Source of the DNA: UBA6522 sp965237785
Lineage (GTDB): Bacteria > Pseudomonadota > Gammaproteobacteria > Steroidobacterales > Rariloculaceae
Reading direction: 5' to 3'
DNA length: 64,000 nt
Assembly (NCBI GenBank): GCA_965237785.1
Contig: OZ250159.1
Coordinates: forward strand, 3,348,001 to 3,412,000
Shown here: piece by piece, positions 52,143-61,436 of the stretch
Position numbering within the stretch: the first letter of the stretch is position 1
How the letters are laid out: every line of letters begins with the position of its first letter
The notes under the pieces: generated by a model
What the model was told of the DNA's origin: nothing
The model's database searches: none
Seen by the model: only the letters and a program-made list of their open reading frames with translations
Position numbers and translations under genes: made by a program

Positions 52143-53933
52143 ATGCGACCGAACCGATGGATCAATCTGCGGCCCATGCCATTGAGGTATCTCGTGCTCG
52201 TCGCGTTGACGGGATCCACCAGCCTGCAGGCCCAGGACGAGATCGCCGAACTCGCCGCCAGGGGGCAGGAACTTTTCTTCGAGCGGGTGTCGTGCTGGAT
52301 CTGTCATGGCGAGAATGCGGATGGCCTGATCGGCCCTTCGCTGCGGCACGGCCCGACCCCCATGGATATCCAGGTGCAACTGGATTCCAACCCGCAGATG
52401 GCCGTCATCGTCGCGGAACTGAATCCCGACGCCAAGGACCTCGTTGCGCTTGCCAGCTACATTCGCGACATGACGGAAAACCCGGTCAGTGCCGCGGAGA
52501 TTGCGGACTGGCGCGCCGGCCTGGCGGAGATGGCCGCGGCCAGGGCGCCGGAGACCGAGTTCCCGCTGATGGAACGCGACAAGCTGGTGATGCAGATTCA
52601 GTCCTTCGACACCGTGTTGGCGGAGTGGCCGCGACGAGCGAAGACGGGCAGTCTGAAGCGCGACTACGACGTTCAGCTACTGGAGACGTTCGAGGCGGGA
52701 GAACAGGTCTTTTATCCGGAGCCGGGCCAGCTGTATTTTTACCAGAATACGGCGACCACCGTGCGCATGATCGACCATGGCGAAACGCCCACGAATACTT
52801 CCCAGGTCGTGGTCGGAGATGCCTCGACCAAGGAAGTCATCACCTACAGCCAGATGCCCGACCGGTTGCGCGGCGGCGTGCATACGACCGTGCTGTCGCC
52901 CGATGCGCGTTATGTCTACATCATCGGCGGCGGCAATGGATTGGGCATGGGCGGCGGCGCGGCCGGCATGGGCGCGGCGCAGAGCATACCTGCGGGGCCG
53001 GCCGCCAGGACGCCTTCGACACTGTTGAAGGTGGACGCGCTCACGTTACAACCGATAAAACACATGAACATCGGTGGCCGACTCCACCACGGGCAGATTT
53101 TCCAGGACAGGTATCTCTTGCTGGACATGTTCGTCAGCGACCCGGATGCACTCGATGTATTCCTCTTCGACCCGGAGACCGATCAGGTGATCGGCGGCAT
53201 TCGCGGCGCGGATCTGGGAGGCAGGAACTACACGTCATTCACCGACGATGAGTTCATCTACGTACTCATGCAGCCGGCCGGCGCGAATGCACGCGGGTTC
53301 GCGGCGGGGACTGTCACGGCACTCAGGCCGTACTGGGTGGCGAAGATCGATCCGGAAAACTGGGAAGTCGTGGCTGAATACCCCTACACTGGCTATCGCG
53401 GCGACTGGATAATCATCGACTCGAAGAGCGAGTACATGTACGTCCCGGCGGCAGTCTCCAACAACGTCACCAAGGTCAATCTCGGCACCGGCGCCATCGA
53501 GTGGGCGACCCCGACGGGGATCGGGCCCTATGGCGGCACGTTGAACGCCGATGAGACGCAGGTCTGGATCTCCAACAAGGGCGAGACCAGCGGGCAGTTC
53601 GGGCGCACCATCACGGTCGTCGAGACCTCCAGCGGGCGTATCCTCGACACGGTCTTTTCCGGCTACAAGGCAGACCATGTGTTGTTGTCGCCGGACGGCA
53701 AGGAGATGTGGGCGACCAGTAACGGCGAGGGCAGCATCTACGTCTTCGATGCCGAAACCCGGGAGCAGTTGAAGGTCATTCACATGCCCCATCGAGGTGA
53801 ACCCCACGGCCTGGTGTGGGTGGAATACGATGAGGATGGAATCGGCCGGGTCGTCAGGGATCAGGGCGGTTTCCACCATGGCGTACACCCAGCCCGGGGG
53901 AACCCACTGGTTCTGGCCAACCAAACCAACTGA
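52143..53933 (+). CDS. Exported cytochrome c/YVTN beta-propeller protein, copy B (intact)
   Basis: A 596-residue protein from ATG 52143 (GGGGAG upstream). Signal peptide (YLVLVALTGSTSLQAQ). Cytochrome c domain with CWICHGENADG and a distal Met candidate (HGPTPMDIQ). Then a seven-blade-like propeller (VHTTVLSPDARYVYIIGGG, VDALTLQPIKHMNIGGRLHH, GTGAIEWATPTGIGPYGGTL, HVLLSPDGKEMWATSNGEG). Glycine-rich insert GLGMGGGAAGMGAA. Likely a periplasmic electron-transfer enzyme. It is the reference that reveals the deletion in copy A. Confidence 0.85.
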   Translation: MRPNRWINLRPMPLRYLVLVALTGSTSLQAQDEIAELAARGQELFFERVSCWICHGENADGLIGPSLRHGPTPMDIQVQLDSNPQMAVIVAELNPDAKDLVALASYIRDMTENPVSAAEIADWRAGLAEMAAARAPETEFPLMERDKLVMQIQSFDTVLAEWPRRAKTGSLKRDYDVQLLETFEAGEQVFYPEPGQLYFYQNTATTVRMIDHGETPTNTSQVVVGDASTKEVITYSQMPDRLRGGVHTTVLSPDARYVYIIGGGNGLGMGGGAAGMGAAQSIPAGPAARTPSTLLKVDALTLQPIKHMNIGGRLHHGQIFQDRYLLLDMFVSDPDALDVFLFDPETDQVIGGIRGADLGGRNYTSFTDDEFIYVLMQPAGANARGFAAGTVTALRPYWVAKIDPENWEVVAEYPYTGYRGDWIIIDSKSEYMYVPAAVSNNVTKVNLGTGAIEWATPTGIGPYGGTLNADETQVWISNKGETSGQFGRTITVVETSSGRILDTVFSGYKADHVLLSPDGKEMWATSNGEGSIYVFDAETREQLKVIHMPHRGEPHGLVWVEYDEDGIGRVVRDQGGFHHGVHPARGNPLVLANQTN

Positions 53934-54013
53934 CTCGGTGATTCGTCGGCAGGCAGGACTGCTGATTGATATTCGGCCGTTGGCCGGCTTGACGCGCGAA
54001 AAGGAGGGGAGCT

Positions 54014-55120
54014 GTGAACAAATTCCTGGTGATTTCTCTCGGGGCTTTTCTCGGAGCGGTGGGGTCCGCTCAGGGCCATCACTCCTACGCAGCGTTCTTC
54101 CAAGTCGATGAACGGATCCGCCTGGAAGGCGTCGTCGAGCGGTTCCTGGCGCAAAATCCTCACGGGTATATCGTTTTCAATGTCGTCAACGAGGCAGGCG
54201 AATCGGAACAGTGGCGGGCCGAGATGCCCGGCTGGGTGGGGCTGAGCCGCGGCCGTGGCTGGAAGGCCGATGACCTGCAACCGGGTGACCCGATCACGAT
54301 CGTCGGGGCGCCGGCGAGTACGGGTGACGGAACGCTCATTCGCGCCGACGACATTGTCATGCCGGACGGCTGGACGCGTCATTTATTCAACGACCCGGCG
54401 ACCGGCAGGCGCCGCGAAGCGACACCCCCGCCCGGTGTGGTCGCCGATGTTTCCTCCAGTCCGCAGCCCTACTATCCGCCGCCCAGAACGGACGGGGAGT
54501 GGGCCGGGCTCGACGTGGTGTGGGGCCCGAACAGCGGCACCTCCGACGATCCGCGCGACATCTCGGCCCCGGGTGTGAGGTACGACAGCGCAGTTCTGAC
54601 GGAAGCGGCTCGACGAGCGTTGGCGGACCGCCGCCAGGCAGACGACCCGGGCCTGCGCTGCATAAAACCGACCCTCCTGATCTCGATGATCAGCCCGAAC
54701 CCAATTCGCTTTACCATCGACGGGGAGCACATCAAAGTAGAGGCTGAGCGATGGGATACGGTTCGGACAATCCATATGGATGATCGCGAGCCTCCCGCGA
54801 GAACCCCCAACACGATCAACGGCTATTCCGTCGGTCGCTTCGAGGGCGATGAGTTGGTTATAACCACCACCCACATGACCGCGGGCTGGCAATTGCCCGG
54901 CCGCGGGCCACCACATAGCGACGCGCTAAATGTCACGGAACGCTATCGCGTCACGGACGATGGGCGTCTTGAGGTGACTTATACGATAGAGGATCCGGCG
55001 ACATTCACCGAGCCGGTGAGCTGGCAGCGGTACAATCGGCCGGCCGATCTACAGATCCTGAATCCTTACAACTGCCAGCCGTCTCCCGGCAGCGGGTATT
55101 CCTGGGAGCAGGCGGGCTGA
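54014..55120 (+). CDS. Full-length DUF6152 plus GYSVGRFEGDELV two-domain exported protein
   Basis: A 368-residue protein from a GTG at 54014 (GGAGG upstream). Signal, then HHSYAAFFQVDERIRLEGVV and FLAQNPHGYIVFNVV (DUF6152 domain, to about residue 125), a Pro-rich linker, then CIKPTLLISMISPNPIRFTI, AERWDTVRTIHMDD and GYSVGRFEGDELVITTTHM. It shows how the two domains are normally joined and serves as the reference for the shortened paralog at 18783. Eighty bp after copy B, same strand. Confidence 0.78.
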   Translation: MNKFLVISLGAFLGAVGSAQGHHSYAAFFQVDERIRLEGVVERFLAQNPHGYIVFNVVNEAGESEQWRAEMPGWVGLSRGRGWKADDLQPGDPITIVGAPASTGDGTLIRADDIVMPDGWTRHLFNDPATGRRREATPPPGVVADVSSSPQPYYPPPRTDGEWAGLDVVWGPNSGTSDDPRDISAPGVRYDSAVLTEAARRALADRRQADDPGLRCIKPTLLISMISPNPIRFTIDGEHIKVEAERWDTVRTIHMDDREPPARTPNTINGYSVGRFEGDELVITTTHMTAGWQLPGRGPPHSDALNVTERYRVTDDGRLEVTYTIEDPATFTEPVSWQRYNRPADLQILNPYNCQPSPGSGYSWEQAG

Positions 55121-55144
55121 ACACATGAATAGAGGTTACGGACA

Positions 55145-56599
55145 ATGAAAACAGAATCACTGACTCTGGTCGCAGCAGGGCTTCTGGTATCGGTTGCCTG
55201 TTACGGCGCCGACAGGCCCAACATCGTCTTCATGCAGTCCGATGACCAATCGTGGTACGGGCTGTCGGTGCAGATGCACCCGGACATGCCCAATTCCAGG
55301 AGCGACTTCTATCGGACGCCGCGTCTGGAGGAACTGGCCGGCCAGGGGATGCGATTCTCCGCCGCCTATGCCCCGGCGACGGCGTGCTCGCCCACCCGCA
55401 TGAGCTTGCAGAGCGGCATGACGCCCGCCAAGAATCATTGGACGAAGGCTCATCCCATCGCCACGGCGGAAAGCAACTACCGGTTGATTCCGACGCAACA
55501 TCACAAGTCGATTCGCGAGGACGTCGTCACCATCGGTGAAGTGTTGCAGGCCGCGGGTTACACGACTGCGCACTATGGCAAATGGCATCTCGAGGGCGGC
55601 GGGCCGGCCCTTCACGGTTACGACGAGACCGACGGCAACACCGGCAACGCCAATGCGGACCCGCTCAACGATCCCGATAACCCGCTGGACGTCATCGGCA
55701 TGTCGGAGCGCGCGTTGGATTTCATGCGCAGGGCCGATGAGGCCGGCAAGCCCTTCTTCGCCCACATCTCCTACTATCCGCTGCACAGGCAATTCAATGC
55801 CGCCCCGGATACCAAGGCGCAGGCCGAAGCGCGGCCGGCCGGCAAGATACATTCCGATATCGATCTGGCGGCCGTGACCGAGAATCTCGACACCGGCGCC
55901 GGCGTTATCATGGACGGGCTGGATCGGCTGGGGCTCGCCGACAACACCTATCTCATTTATATGGGCGACAACGGTCACCGCCCGAGCGACGACAACGTCA
56001 GAACCAACGATCCCAATACGCCCGCGCCTCTACTGGGCGCGAAGGGCAACGTCTCCGAGGGAGGTATACGAGTGCCCTTCATCATTCGCGGGCCGGGGAT
56101 CGCAGGCAATTCCTGGTCCCACGTGCCCATCGTGGGTTGGGACCTCTTCACGACCTATGCGGAATGGGCGGAGATCAATCCGTCGGATCTCCCCGAAGGA
56201 ATCGAGGGTGGCAGCATTGCCTCCGTGCTGGAGGGAGACGGCGCGGGCGAGATCCAGCGGCCGATCCCGGGACTGGTCTTTCACTTCCCGCACTACCAGG
56301 CGGGGACTCCGCAATCGGCGATTCGGGTGGGCGACTACAAGCTGATCAAGTATTTTGAGACCAATGACACGGTGCTCTTCGACATCGCTGACGATATCGG
56401 CGAGCGGCACAACCTCGCGCTGACGATGCCCGAGAAAGCCGCGGAGCTTGAGGCGCTCCTGGACGAGTACCTGGAGTCGGTGGATGCCGATAGGCTCACG
56501 GTCAATCCGGACTACGATCCCTCGAAGGAATCCTGGGTTGGATCGAGAAACTACGATCTTACGATCGATCCCAGGTGGGTGTACTTCCCGGAGACCTGA
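55145..56599 (+). CDS. Sulfatase (arylsulfatase family)
   Basis: A 484-residue exported enzyme (signal VAAGLLVSVACYGADRPN). Metal site NIVFMQSDDQSW. Formylglycine signature ACSPTRMSLQSG with Cys. Further ligands in HYGKWHLEGG and YMGDNGHRPSDDN. The C-terminus has YKLIKYFETNDTVLFDIADD. It begins 24 bp after the DUF6152 two-domain gene and is co-directional with copy B, so likely one operon. Only distantly related to the sulfatase at 17304. Confidence 0.92.
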   Translation: MKTESLTLVAAGLLVSVACYGADRPNIVFMQSDDQSWYGLSVQMHPDMPNSRSDFYRTPRLEELAGQGMRFSAAYAPATACSPTRMSLQSGMTPAKNHWTKAHPIATAESNYRLIPTQHHKSIREDVVTIGEVLQAAGYTTAHYGKWHLEGGGPALHGYDETDGNTGNANADPLNDPDNPLDVIGMSERALDFMRRADEAGKPFFAHISYYPLHRQFNAAPDTKAQAEARPAGKIHSDIDLAAVTENLDTGAGVIMDGLDRLGLADNTYLIYMGDNGHRPSDDNVRTNDPNTPAPLLGAKGNVSEGGIRVPFIIRGPGIAGNSWSHVPIVGWDLFTTYAEWAEINPSDLPEGIEGGSIASVLEGDGAGEIQRPIPGLVFHFPHYQAGTPQSAIRVGDYKLIKYFETNDTVLFDIADDIGERHNLALTMPEKAAELEALLDEYLESVDADRLTVNPDYDPSKESWVGSRNYDLTIDPRWVYFPET

Positions 56600-56632
56600 G
56601 CGCCGAACACGTTCGAATCGCTGCGGGGGGCT

Positions 56633-57646
56633 TCAGCGGTTTACGTAGGCCTTGAAGGCCGCCACGGCCCGCTCGATATCGCTCTCGCTGATGTCCAGGT
56701 GGGTGACGAGGCGGATCGTGCCGCTCCCCTGAATCAGTATCCCCCGATCCCGCAGAAACGCGGTCAGATCCCCGGAATCGATCTCGCCGAGGCCGACGAA
56801 AACCATATTGGTCCGGGTATCGGCGGGGTCGACGGCGAGTTCGTCCATTTCACTCAGGCTGCGGGCGAGCATCGCCGCGTTGTGGTGATCGTCCGCCAGC
56901 CGGTCGACATTGTGTTCAAGGGCGTAGAGTCCCGCGGCCGCGATCACGCCGGCCTGGCGCATGCCGCCGCCCAGCTTCTTTCGCCACCGGCGGGCTTCGC
57001 GGATCAAGTCGTCGCTGCCGCAAAGGAGCGACCCTACCGGCGCTCCGAGGCCTTTCGACAGGCAGAACGCCGTTGAATCGAAGTGCCGGCCGATCTCCAG
57101 CGCCGGTATCCCGAGTTCGACCGCCGCGTTGAAGATTCGGGCCCCATCCAGGTGCAGGCGAAGCCCGTGATCGTCCGCGAGTTGTCGCGCCGCCCGTAGA
57201 TAATCGAGCGGCAGTACCCGGCCATCCTGCGTGTTTTCCAGGCACAGCAGTTTCGTTCGCGGAAAGTGCACGTCATCGGGCTTTACCGCGGCGGCGACCC
57301 TGTCGAGGTCCAGGGTACCGTCGGGTTCCAATTCCAGAGGGTGGGGATGGATCGACCCCAGCGATGCCGCGCCACCGCCCTCGTATTTGTAGCTGTGGGC
57401 GTGCCGACCGACGATGTATTCGTCGCCCCGTGCGCAGTGCCCGAGCAGTGCCAGCAGATTGCACTGGGTGCCGCTGGAACAGAAGATGGCGCTCTGGGTT
57501 CCCACCAGTTCGGCCGCGATTTTCTCGAGGCGATTGACCGTCGGGTCTTCCCTGTAGACATCATCGCCGACATCGGCGCTCGCCATGGCTGCCCGCATGG
57601 CCTCGGTCGGTCTCGTGACCGTATCGCTTCTGAGGTCGATCGCCAG
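56633..57646 (-). CDS. ltaE: Low-specificity L-threonine aldolase with an apparent CTG start
   Basis: A PLP enzyme that cleaves threonine/allo-threonine to glycine and acetaldehyde. DPTVNRLEKIAAELVG, GRHAHSYKYEGG, LHLDGARIFNAA and the PLP-Lys in CLSKGLGAPVGS are all present. The canonical N-terminus IDLRSDTVTRPTEAM lies upstream of the first ATG (57598). The only in-frame candidate start after the TAA stop is a CTG at 57646, with AGGA nine bases upstream. An ATG start at 57598 would lose the N-terminal strand. 337 residues from the CTG. Confidence 0.9.
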   Translation of the reverse strand: MAIDLRSDTVTRPTEAMRAAMASADVGDDVYREDPTVNRLEKIAAELVGTQSAIFCSSGTQCNLLALLGHCARGDEYIVGRHAHSYKYEGGGAASLGSIHPHPLELEPDGTLDLDRVAAAVKPDDVHFPRTKLLCLENTQDGRVLPLDYLRAARQLADDHGLRLHLDGARIFNAAVELGIPALEIGRHFDSTAFCLSKGLGAPVGSLLCGSDDLIREARRWRKKLGGGMRQAGVIAAAGLYALEHNVDRLADDHHNAAMLARSLSEMDELAVDPADTRTNMVFVGLGEIDSGDLTAFLRDRGILIQGSGTIRLVTHLDISESDIERAVAAFKAYVNR

Positions 57647-57657
57647 CGGTTAATTCC

Positions 57658-59769
57658 TCACTTCGCCAGCGGGTCCGGCCGGGTCTGGAAGTGCACCACC
57701 AACGGCTTCGTTTCCGTACTGCCTTCCTTGAACCAGGGGGTGCGATCGCCACTGGATACCCACAGGCCCCGGCCTTTCCAACCGGCGTCCGGGTCGTCGA
57801 TCCGCCCGTCGAAGCCCTTGCTGTAGAACCCGAGCGGATAGGGGATGCGCATCGTGACCCACTCGCCGTCGACCAGGGCGTGAACGCCATCGTAGAGATT
57901 GGCCGTGGAGATCGGCGTGTTTTCCCCGAGTCCGGAGGTGTTGCGCTGATCGACCCAGGTGTAATAGCTCGACTCGATGCTGTACTGGGGCTGCTCAGGG
58001 AACCCGGGACCGGGGTAGCGGTGCAGCGTCCATCCTTCCGGACAGTGATCGCCGGTCGCCTCCGGCCCGTTCAGCGGCCCCTTGCACTTGCCGCGATCGA
58101 ATTCGCCGAGATGCCCGCTGCCCAGCGATCCCCAGATCACGCCGTTGCGGTCGATATCGGCGCCACGGATTCCAAATCCCGGCAGCGGCACGTTATAGAC
58201 CTCCGCCAACGTCGTTTCGGGCGGATTGGATCCCAGCTCCAGCCGGACGACGGAGCCGGGATAATCCCGGTTCGATCCCCAGATGGAGCCGTCCGCCGGG
58301 TTCGGCATGATGGCGTAGAAGCCCGCCCGAATTCTCTTGTCCAATGCCGGATCCACGGCTTCGTTGGGCTCGACATAGGCGTCGCGCTTACCGTTGCCAT
58401 TGGTGTCGAGGATCGCCGCGGTCCAGCCCTGGGACTTGGCCGCGTCGCCGGTCTCGAGGAACATCCTGGTGTCGAGCCAGCCGACCACCTCGCCGCCGCC
58501 GCTGGTCCACAGCGTGTGGTTCTCATCCTCGGCGAACTGCAGATGATGGGTGGAATAGCACGTGTCGATGAACGTGTACTCGCCGGTTTCCGGGTCGCGC
58601 AGGGATAGATGCCGGTTGGCGCGAGCGGTGGGAAAGGCCTTTGCGGAGGGATGGTCCGAGTCTTCGCGGCAGAAGTCCGGGTTGCTCGGGCCCCGAACTC
58701 GGGCGGTGTACCAGACGCGTCCTTCGTGATCCAGCATCGGGTTGTGTGAGTTGGCCTGGCTATCCCATATTCTCTCTTCGCCCCAGTAGGGCGAGGGCTG
58801 GACGACAGGTGCGCTGTTGCTGGTCGGCGTGTCCGCATCGCGCACCGGCGCCTTGAACGTTGTGGATACGTTCTTTAGCGGATCGAGAATCGGAAAGTTG
58901 TCCGTGGAGAGCTCCGGTGAACCGTAGATCGGGCCGTAACCGTTGACTGTCGGGTCCCGCCGATCGGACGAAGCCAGGTCGTGCAGATAGGACTTGGGAT
59001 CCGCCCAGTCTCTCACCGTGGCTACGACATTTCGCTCGATGCCCTGGGGACGTTCGGGTATGAAGCTCGGGAGTTCACCGGCCGCAATGCGATCGGTCCA
59101 GTCTGCGAGGTACTTGAACGGTACGCCGCCGAGGGTGCCGGCTAGGGGAGTCACCATGTTGCCGCCTGCCTGGCCCGATTGAACGCGGCGAATCCACGCC
59201 TGCTCCGAGGAGTCGAACTCACCGAGCGCATCGGGAATCGTGCGGGTCGCAAGGTTACCCATCTGATGGCAGCCCACGCAGCCGTTGTTCTTCATGGTGT
59301 TGATATAGAGGTTCAACCCTCCGTGGATATTCCGCAGCTCGCTCTCGTCAGGGAGGTGCATCATCGCGTACCAGGAGATCGCCGGATAAATCTCTGCCGC
59401 GACGGCTGCACTGGGTGCGACCACCGCGGTCAGATCCACGGCGTCGCCGGGACTTGCCGCCACCTTCTCGGAGTCGGCGAGGCCATAGCCCCGCACCCAG
59501 ACCTCGTAGTCCGCGTCCGGAAGATCGGGAACGAGATAGCGTCCACGGTCGTCGGTTACGACGATCTTGGCGTAGCGCGTCTGAAAATCGTTCGTCTCGG
59601 CAATGACCCAAACGCCGGCCTCGGGGCCGTTCGCGCTGGTGACGACACCGCCGATGTCATCGCCGTCGATTGCTACCGATTCCTGAGCGTTTGCGGTTGT
59701 CGCAAAGGCGAGAATCATTGCAGTAGTCGAGACCGTGAGCAGTCTATGTATGGTTGTTTTGGTGTTCAT
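57658..59769 (-). CDS. Large exported cytochrome-containing, carboxypeptidase-regulatory-like/propeller protein
   Basis: A 703-residue protein from ATG 59769. Signal (VSTTAMILAFATTANAQE). A carboxypeptidase-regulatory-like Ig domain (DIGGVVTSANGPEAGVWVIA, TDDRGRYLVPDLPDADYEVW). A c-type heme site NNGCVGCHQMGN at about residue 168. Then a virginiamycin-B-lyase-like propeller (NPMLDHEGRVWYTARVRGP, FAEDENHTLWTSGGGEVVGW, AIMPNPADGSIWGSNRDYPG). Likely periplasmic redox enzyme. Its stop lies 11 bp before the ltaE start. Confidence 0.8.
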   Translation of the reverse strand: MNTKTTIHRLLTVSTTAMILAFATTANAQESVAIDGDDIGGVVTSANGPEAGVWVIAETNDFQTRYAKIVVTDDRGRYLVPDLPDADYEVWVRGYGLADSEKVAASPGDAVDLTAVVAPSAAVAAEIYPAISWYAMMHLPDESELRNIHGGLNLYINTMKNNGCVGCHQMGNLATRTIPDALGEFDSSEQAWIRRVQSGQAGGNMVTPLAGTLGGVPFKYLADWTDRIAAGELPSFIPERPQGIERNVVATVRDWADPKSYLHDLASSDRRDPTVNGYGPIYGSPELSTDNFPILDPLKNVSTTFKAPVRDADTPTSNSAPVVQPSPYWGEERIWDSQANSHNPMLDHEGRVWYTARVRGPSNPDFCREDSDHPSAKAFPTARANRHLSLRDPETGEYTFIDTCYSTHHLQFAEDENHTLWTSGGGEVVGWLDTRMFLETGDAAKSQGWTAAILDTNGNGKRDAYVEPNEAVDPALDKRIRAGFYAIMPNPADGSIWGSNRDYPGSVVRLELGSNPPETTLAEVYNVPLPGFGIRGADIDRNGVIWGSLGSGHLGEFDRGKCKGPLNGPEATGDHCPEGWTLHRYPGPGFPEQPQYSIESSYYTWVDQRNTSGLGENTPISTANLYDGVHALVDGEWVTMRIPYPLGFYSKGFDGRIDDPDAGWKGRGLWVSSGDRTPWFKEGSTETKPLVVHFQTRPDPLAK

Positions 59770-59843
59770 TTCCCCCTCCTCATTCATGACGGCTATAGTA
59801 CGCTTCCGAGCGAATCGAGGTAAGTCGCTTCATAGAGGAACAG

Positions 59844-60266
59844 TTGGCACAATCATCCATGTTCTTCCTGTTGGTTGCCGACGCAGTCCTGGTGCTGCAC
59901 CTGCTATTCGTTGTTTTCGTCGTTGTCGGTCTCTTGCTTGTCTTCGCCGGCAAAGCCCGTCAATGGTCGTGGGTCCGGAATCCCTGGTTTCGAGTCACGC
60001 ATCTCCTGGCCATTGCCGTGGTGGTCATTCAATCCTGGCTCGGTGCCGTCTGCCCACTTACTACGTTCGAGATGACGCTCCGTTTTCGCGCCGGCGATAC
60101 GATCTATCCCGGTTCGTTCGTGGCCCACTGGTTGGACGCGCTTTTGTACTACCAAGCGCCACCCTGGGTCTTTGCTGCCTGTTATACGCTGTTCGGGGCT
60201 GTGGTCTTTGGCAGTTGGTTCTGGGTCAACCCGCGTCCCTTCAAGAAAATTGCGAATCGAAACTGA
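59844..60266 (+). CDS. DUF2784-family membrane protein
   Basis: A 140-residue protein. TTG 59844 has GAGGA just upstream; ATG 59859 is the alternative. Four membrane helices: LVLHLLFVVFVVVGLLLVFA, VTHLLAIAVVVIQSWLGAV, SFVAHWLDALLYY and FAACYTLFGAVVFGSWFWVN. The family hallmark CPLTTFEMTLRFRAG after the second helix is clear. Function unknown. Followed 87 bp later by a Tat-exported protein. Confidence 0.88.
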   Translation: MAQSSMFFLLVADAVLVLHLLFVVFVVVGLLLVFAGKARQWSWVRNPWFRVTHLLAIAVVVIQSWLGAVCPLTTFEMTLRFRAGDTIYPGSFVAHWLDALLYYQAPPWVFAACYTLFGAVVFGSWFWVNPRPFKKIANRN

Positions 60267-60353
60267 GACCCTGAAGCCTCTGCCTCCCGAAGGCCAAACG
60301 CGTATAGAATTGCGACAGTACAATTCAGAAGCCTGGACAACAAGGGGGAAATA

Positions 60354-61397
60354 ATGCCCACACGACGAACATTCTTGAGAACAAGTTTTGGTACGGGCGC
60401 CGCAATCGCACTCGGTGCGCCGGGCGCCCGCTGGGCCTTCGCGCAGGACACAACCGCGCAGGAGGAGCGAAACCGAGCCGCGGTGCGACTCTTCAAGGAG
60501 TCCCAGGGCACGGCCGACTATGCGGAGGTGCTCAAGGAGGTCCAGTCACCGGATTACCGGCGACTCCGAAGCGGTTTTGAAAACCTCGCGGCCAACGCCA
60601 GCGGCTCGGAGTTGGCGGAAGCGGCGCAACCGGTGCGAACCGCGTTTCCCGATCGAATGGATACGATCGAGCAGTTGGTCGCGGACGGTGACATGGTCGG
60701 CATGTTGTTTCGCGTACAAGGGACTCACGAAGGCAACTTCTTCGGCATCCCCGCGACGGGCAACACCATCGATATCCACGAAGTCGGGATATTCAAGCTT
60801 GCCGACGGCAAGATCGTTGAGGCGTGGTTCATGGCGGATGAGGTGGAGTTGCTGAAGCAACTCGGCGTCGGGCTGCCCGCCAGGCGCGACGGCAGGCTGA
60901 TCGTGCCGGAGCCAATGACCCAGGCGCGCCCTGGCCAGGCTGTCCTGGAGGAAATCCTGGCGAGTCCGGTGGATTCGCAGACCTACCGCAACAAGCTGAT
61001 GGTCTCGGCGTACAAGTCAGCGTCGCCGCCCCCCGGCGTGTTGCCCGGCCGGCCCGGGCGTCCGTACGACGAGTATCTGCGGGGCGGCTTCAAGCATCTC
61101 GGCGACTACGGCAACGCGAACGGGCTCGGTGACCAGGGTATCGGCCAGGCTTTTCCGGATCGCCAGGACAAGGTCGATCACGTGCTCGCCGAAGGGGATA
61201 GCGTGTGGATACAGTTCAGGCTCAGCGGAACCAATACGCGGAGCCTGTTCGGCATGCCGCCGACGAACGGCCCCATCGAAGCGGCGGAGGTGGGCATCAT
61301 GACCTTCGACGGCGCCCGCTGGGCCACGGGTTGGTTCTTCGGAGACGATCTTGGGATGGCGCTCCAGCTTGGCCACCCGAACGTATTCACGACCTAG
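60354..61397 (+). CDS. Tat-exported protein with two tandem SnoaL-like domains
   Basis: A 347-residue protein. Twin-arginine signal TRRTFLRTSFGTGAAIALGA with cleavage near WAFAQ. Two copies of the polyketide-cyclase/ester-cyclase fold: residues about 75-175 (FPDRMDTIEQLVADGDMVGM, GTHEGNFFGIPATGN, VEAWFMADEVELLKQLG) and 220-345 (FPDRQDKVDHVLAEGDSVWI, GTNTRSLFGMPPTNG, WATGWFFGDDLGM). The repeats align block by block, so an internal duplication is clear. Substrate unknown. Confidence 0.85.
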   Translation: MPTRRTFLRTSFGTGAAIALGAPGARWAFAQDTTAQEERNRAAVRLFKESQGTADYAEVLKEVQSPDYRRLRSGFENLAANASGSELAEAAQPVRTAFPDRMDTIEQLVADGDMVGMLFRVQGTHEGNFFGIPATGNTIDIHEVGIFKLADGKIVEAWFMADEVELLKQLGVGLPARRDGRLIVPEPMTQARPGQAVLEEILASPVDSQTYRNKLMVSAYKSASPPPGVLPGRPGRPYDEYLRGGFKHLGDYGNANGLGDQGIGQAFPDRQDKVDHVLAEGDSVWIQFRLSGTNTRSLFGMPPTNGPIEAAEVGIMTFDGARWATGWFFGDDLGMALQLGHPNVFTT

Positions 61398-61436
61398 CGG
61401 CTTGCCACTCTGAATCGGGAGTAACGCAGGAACACC

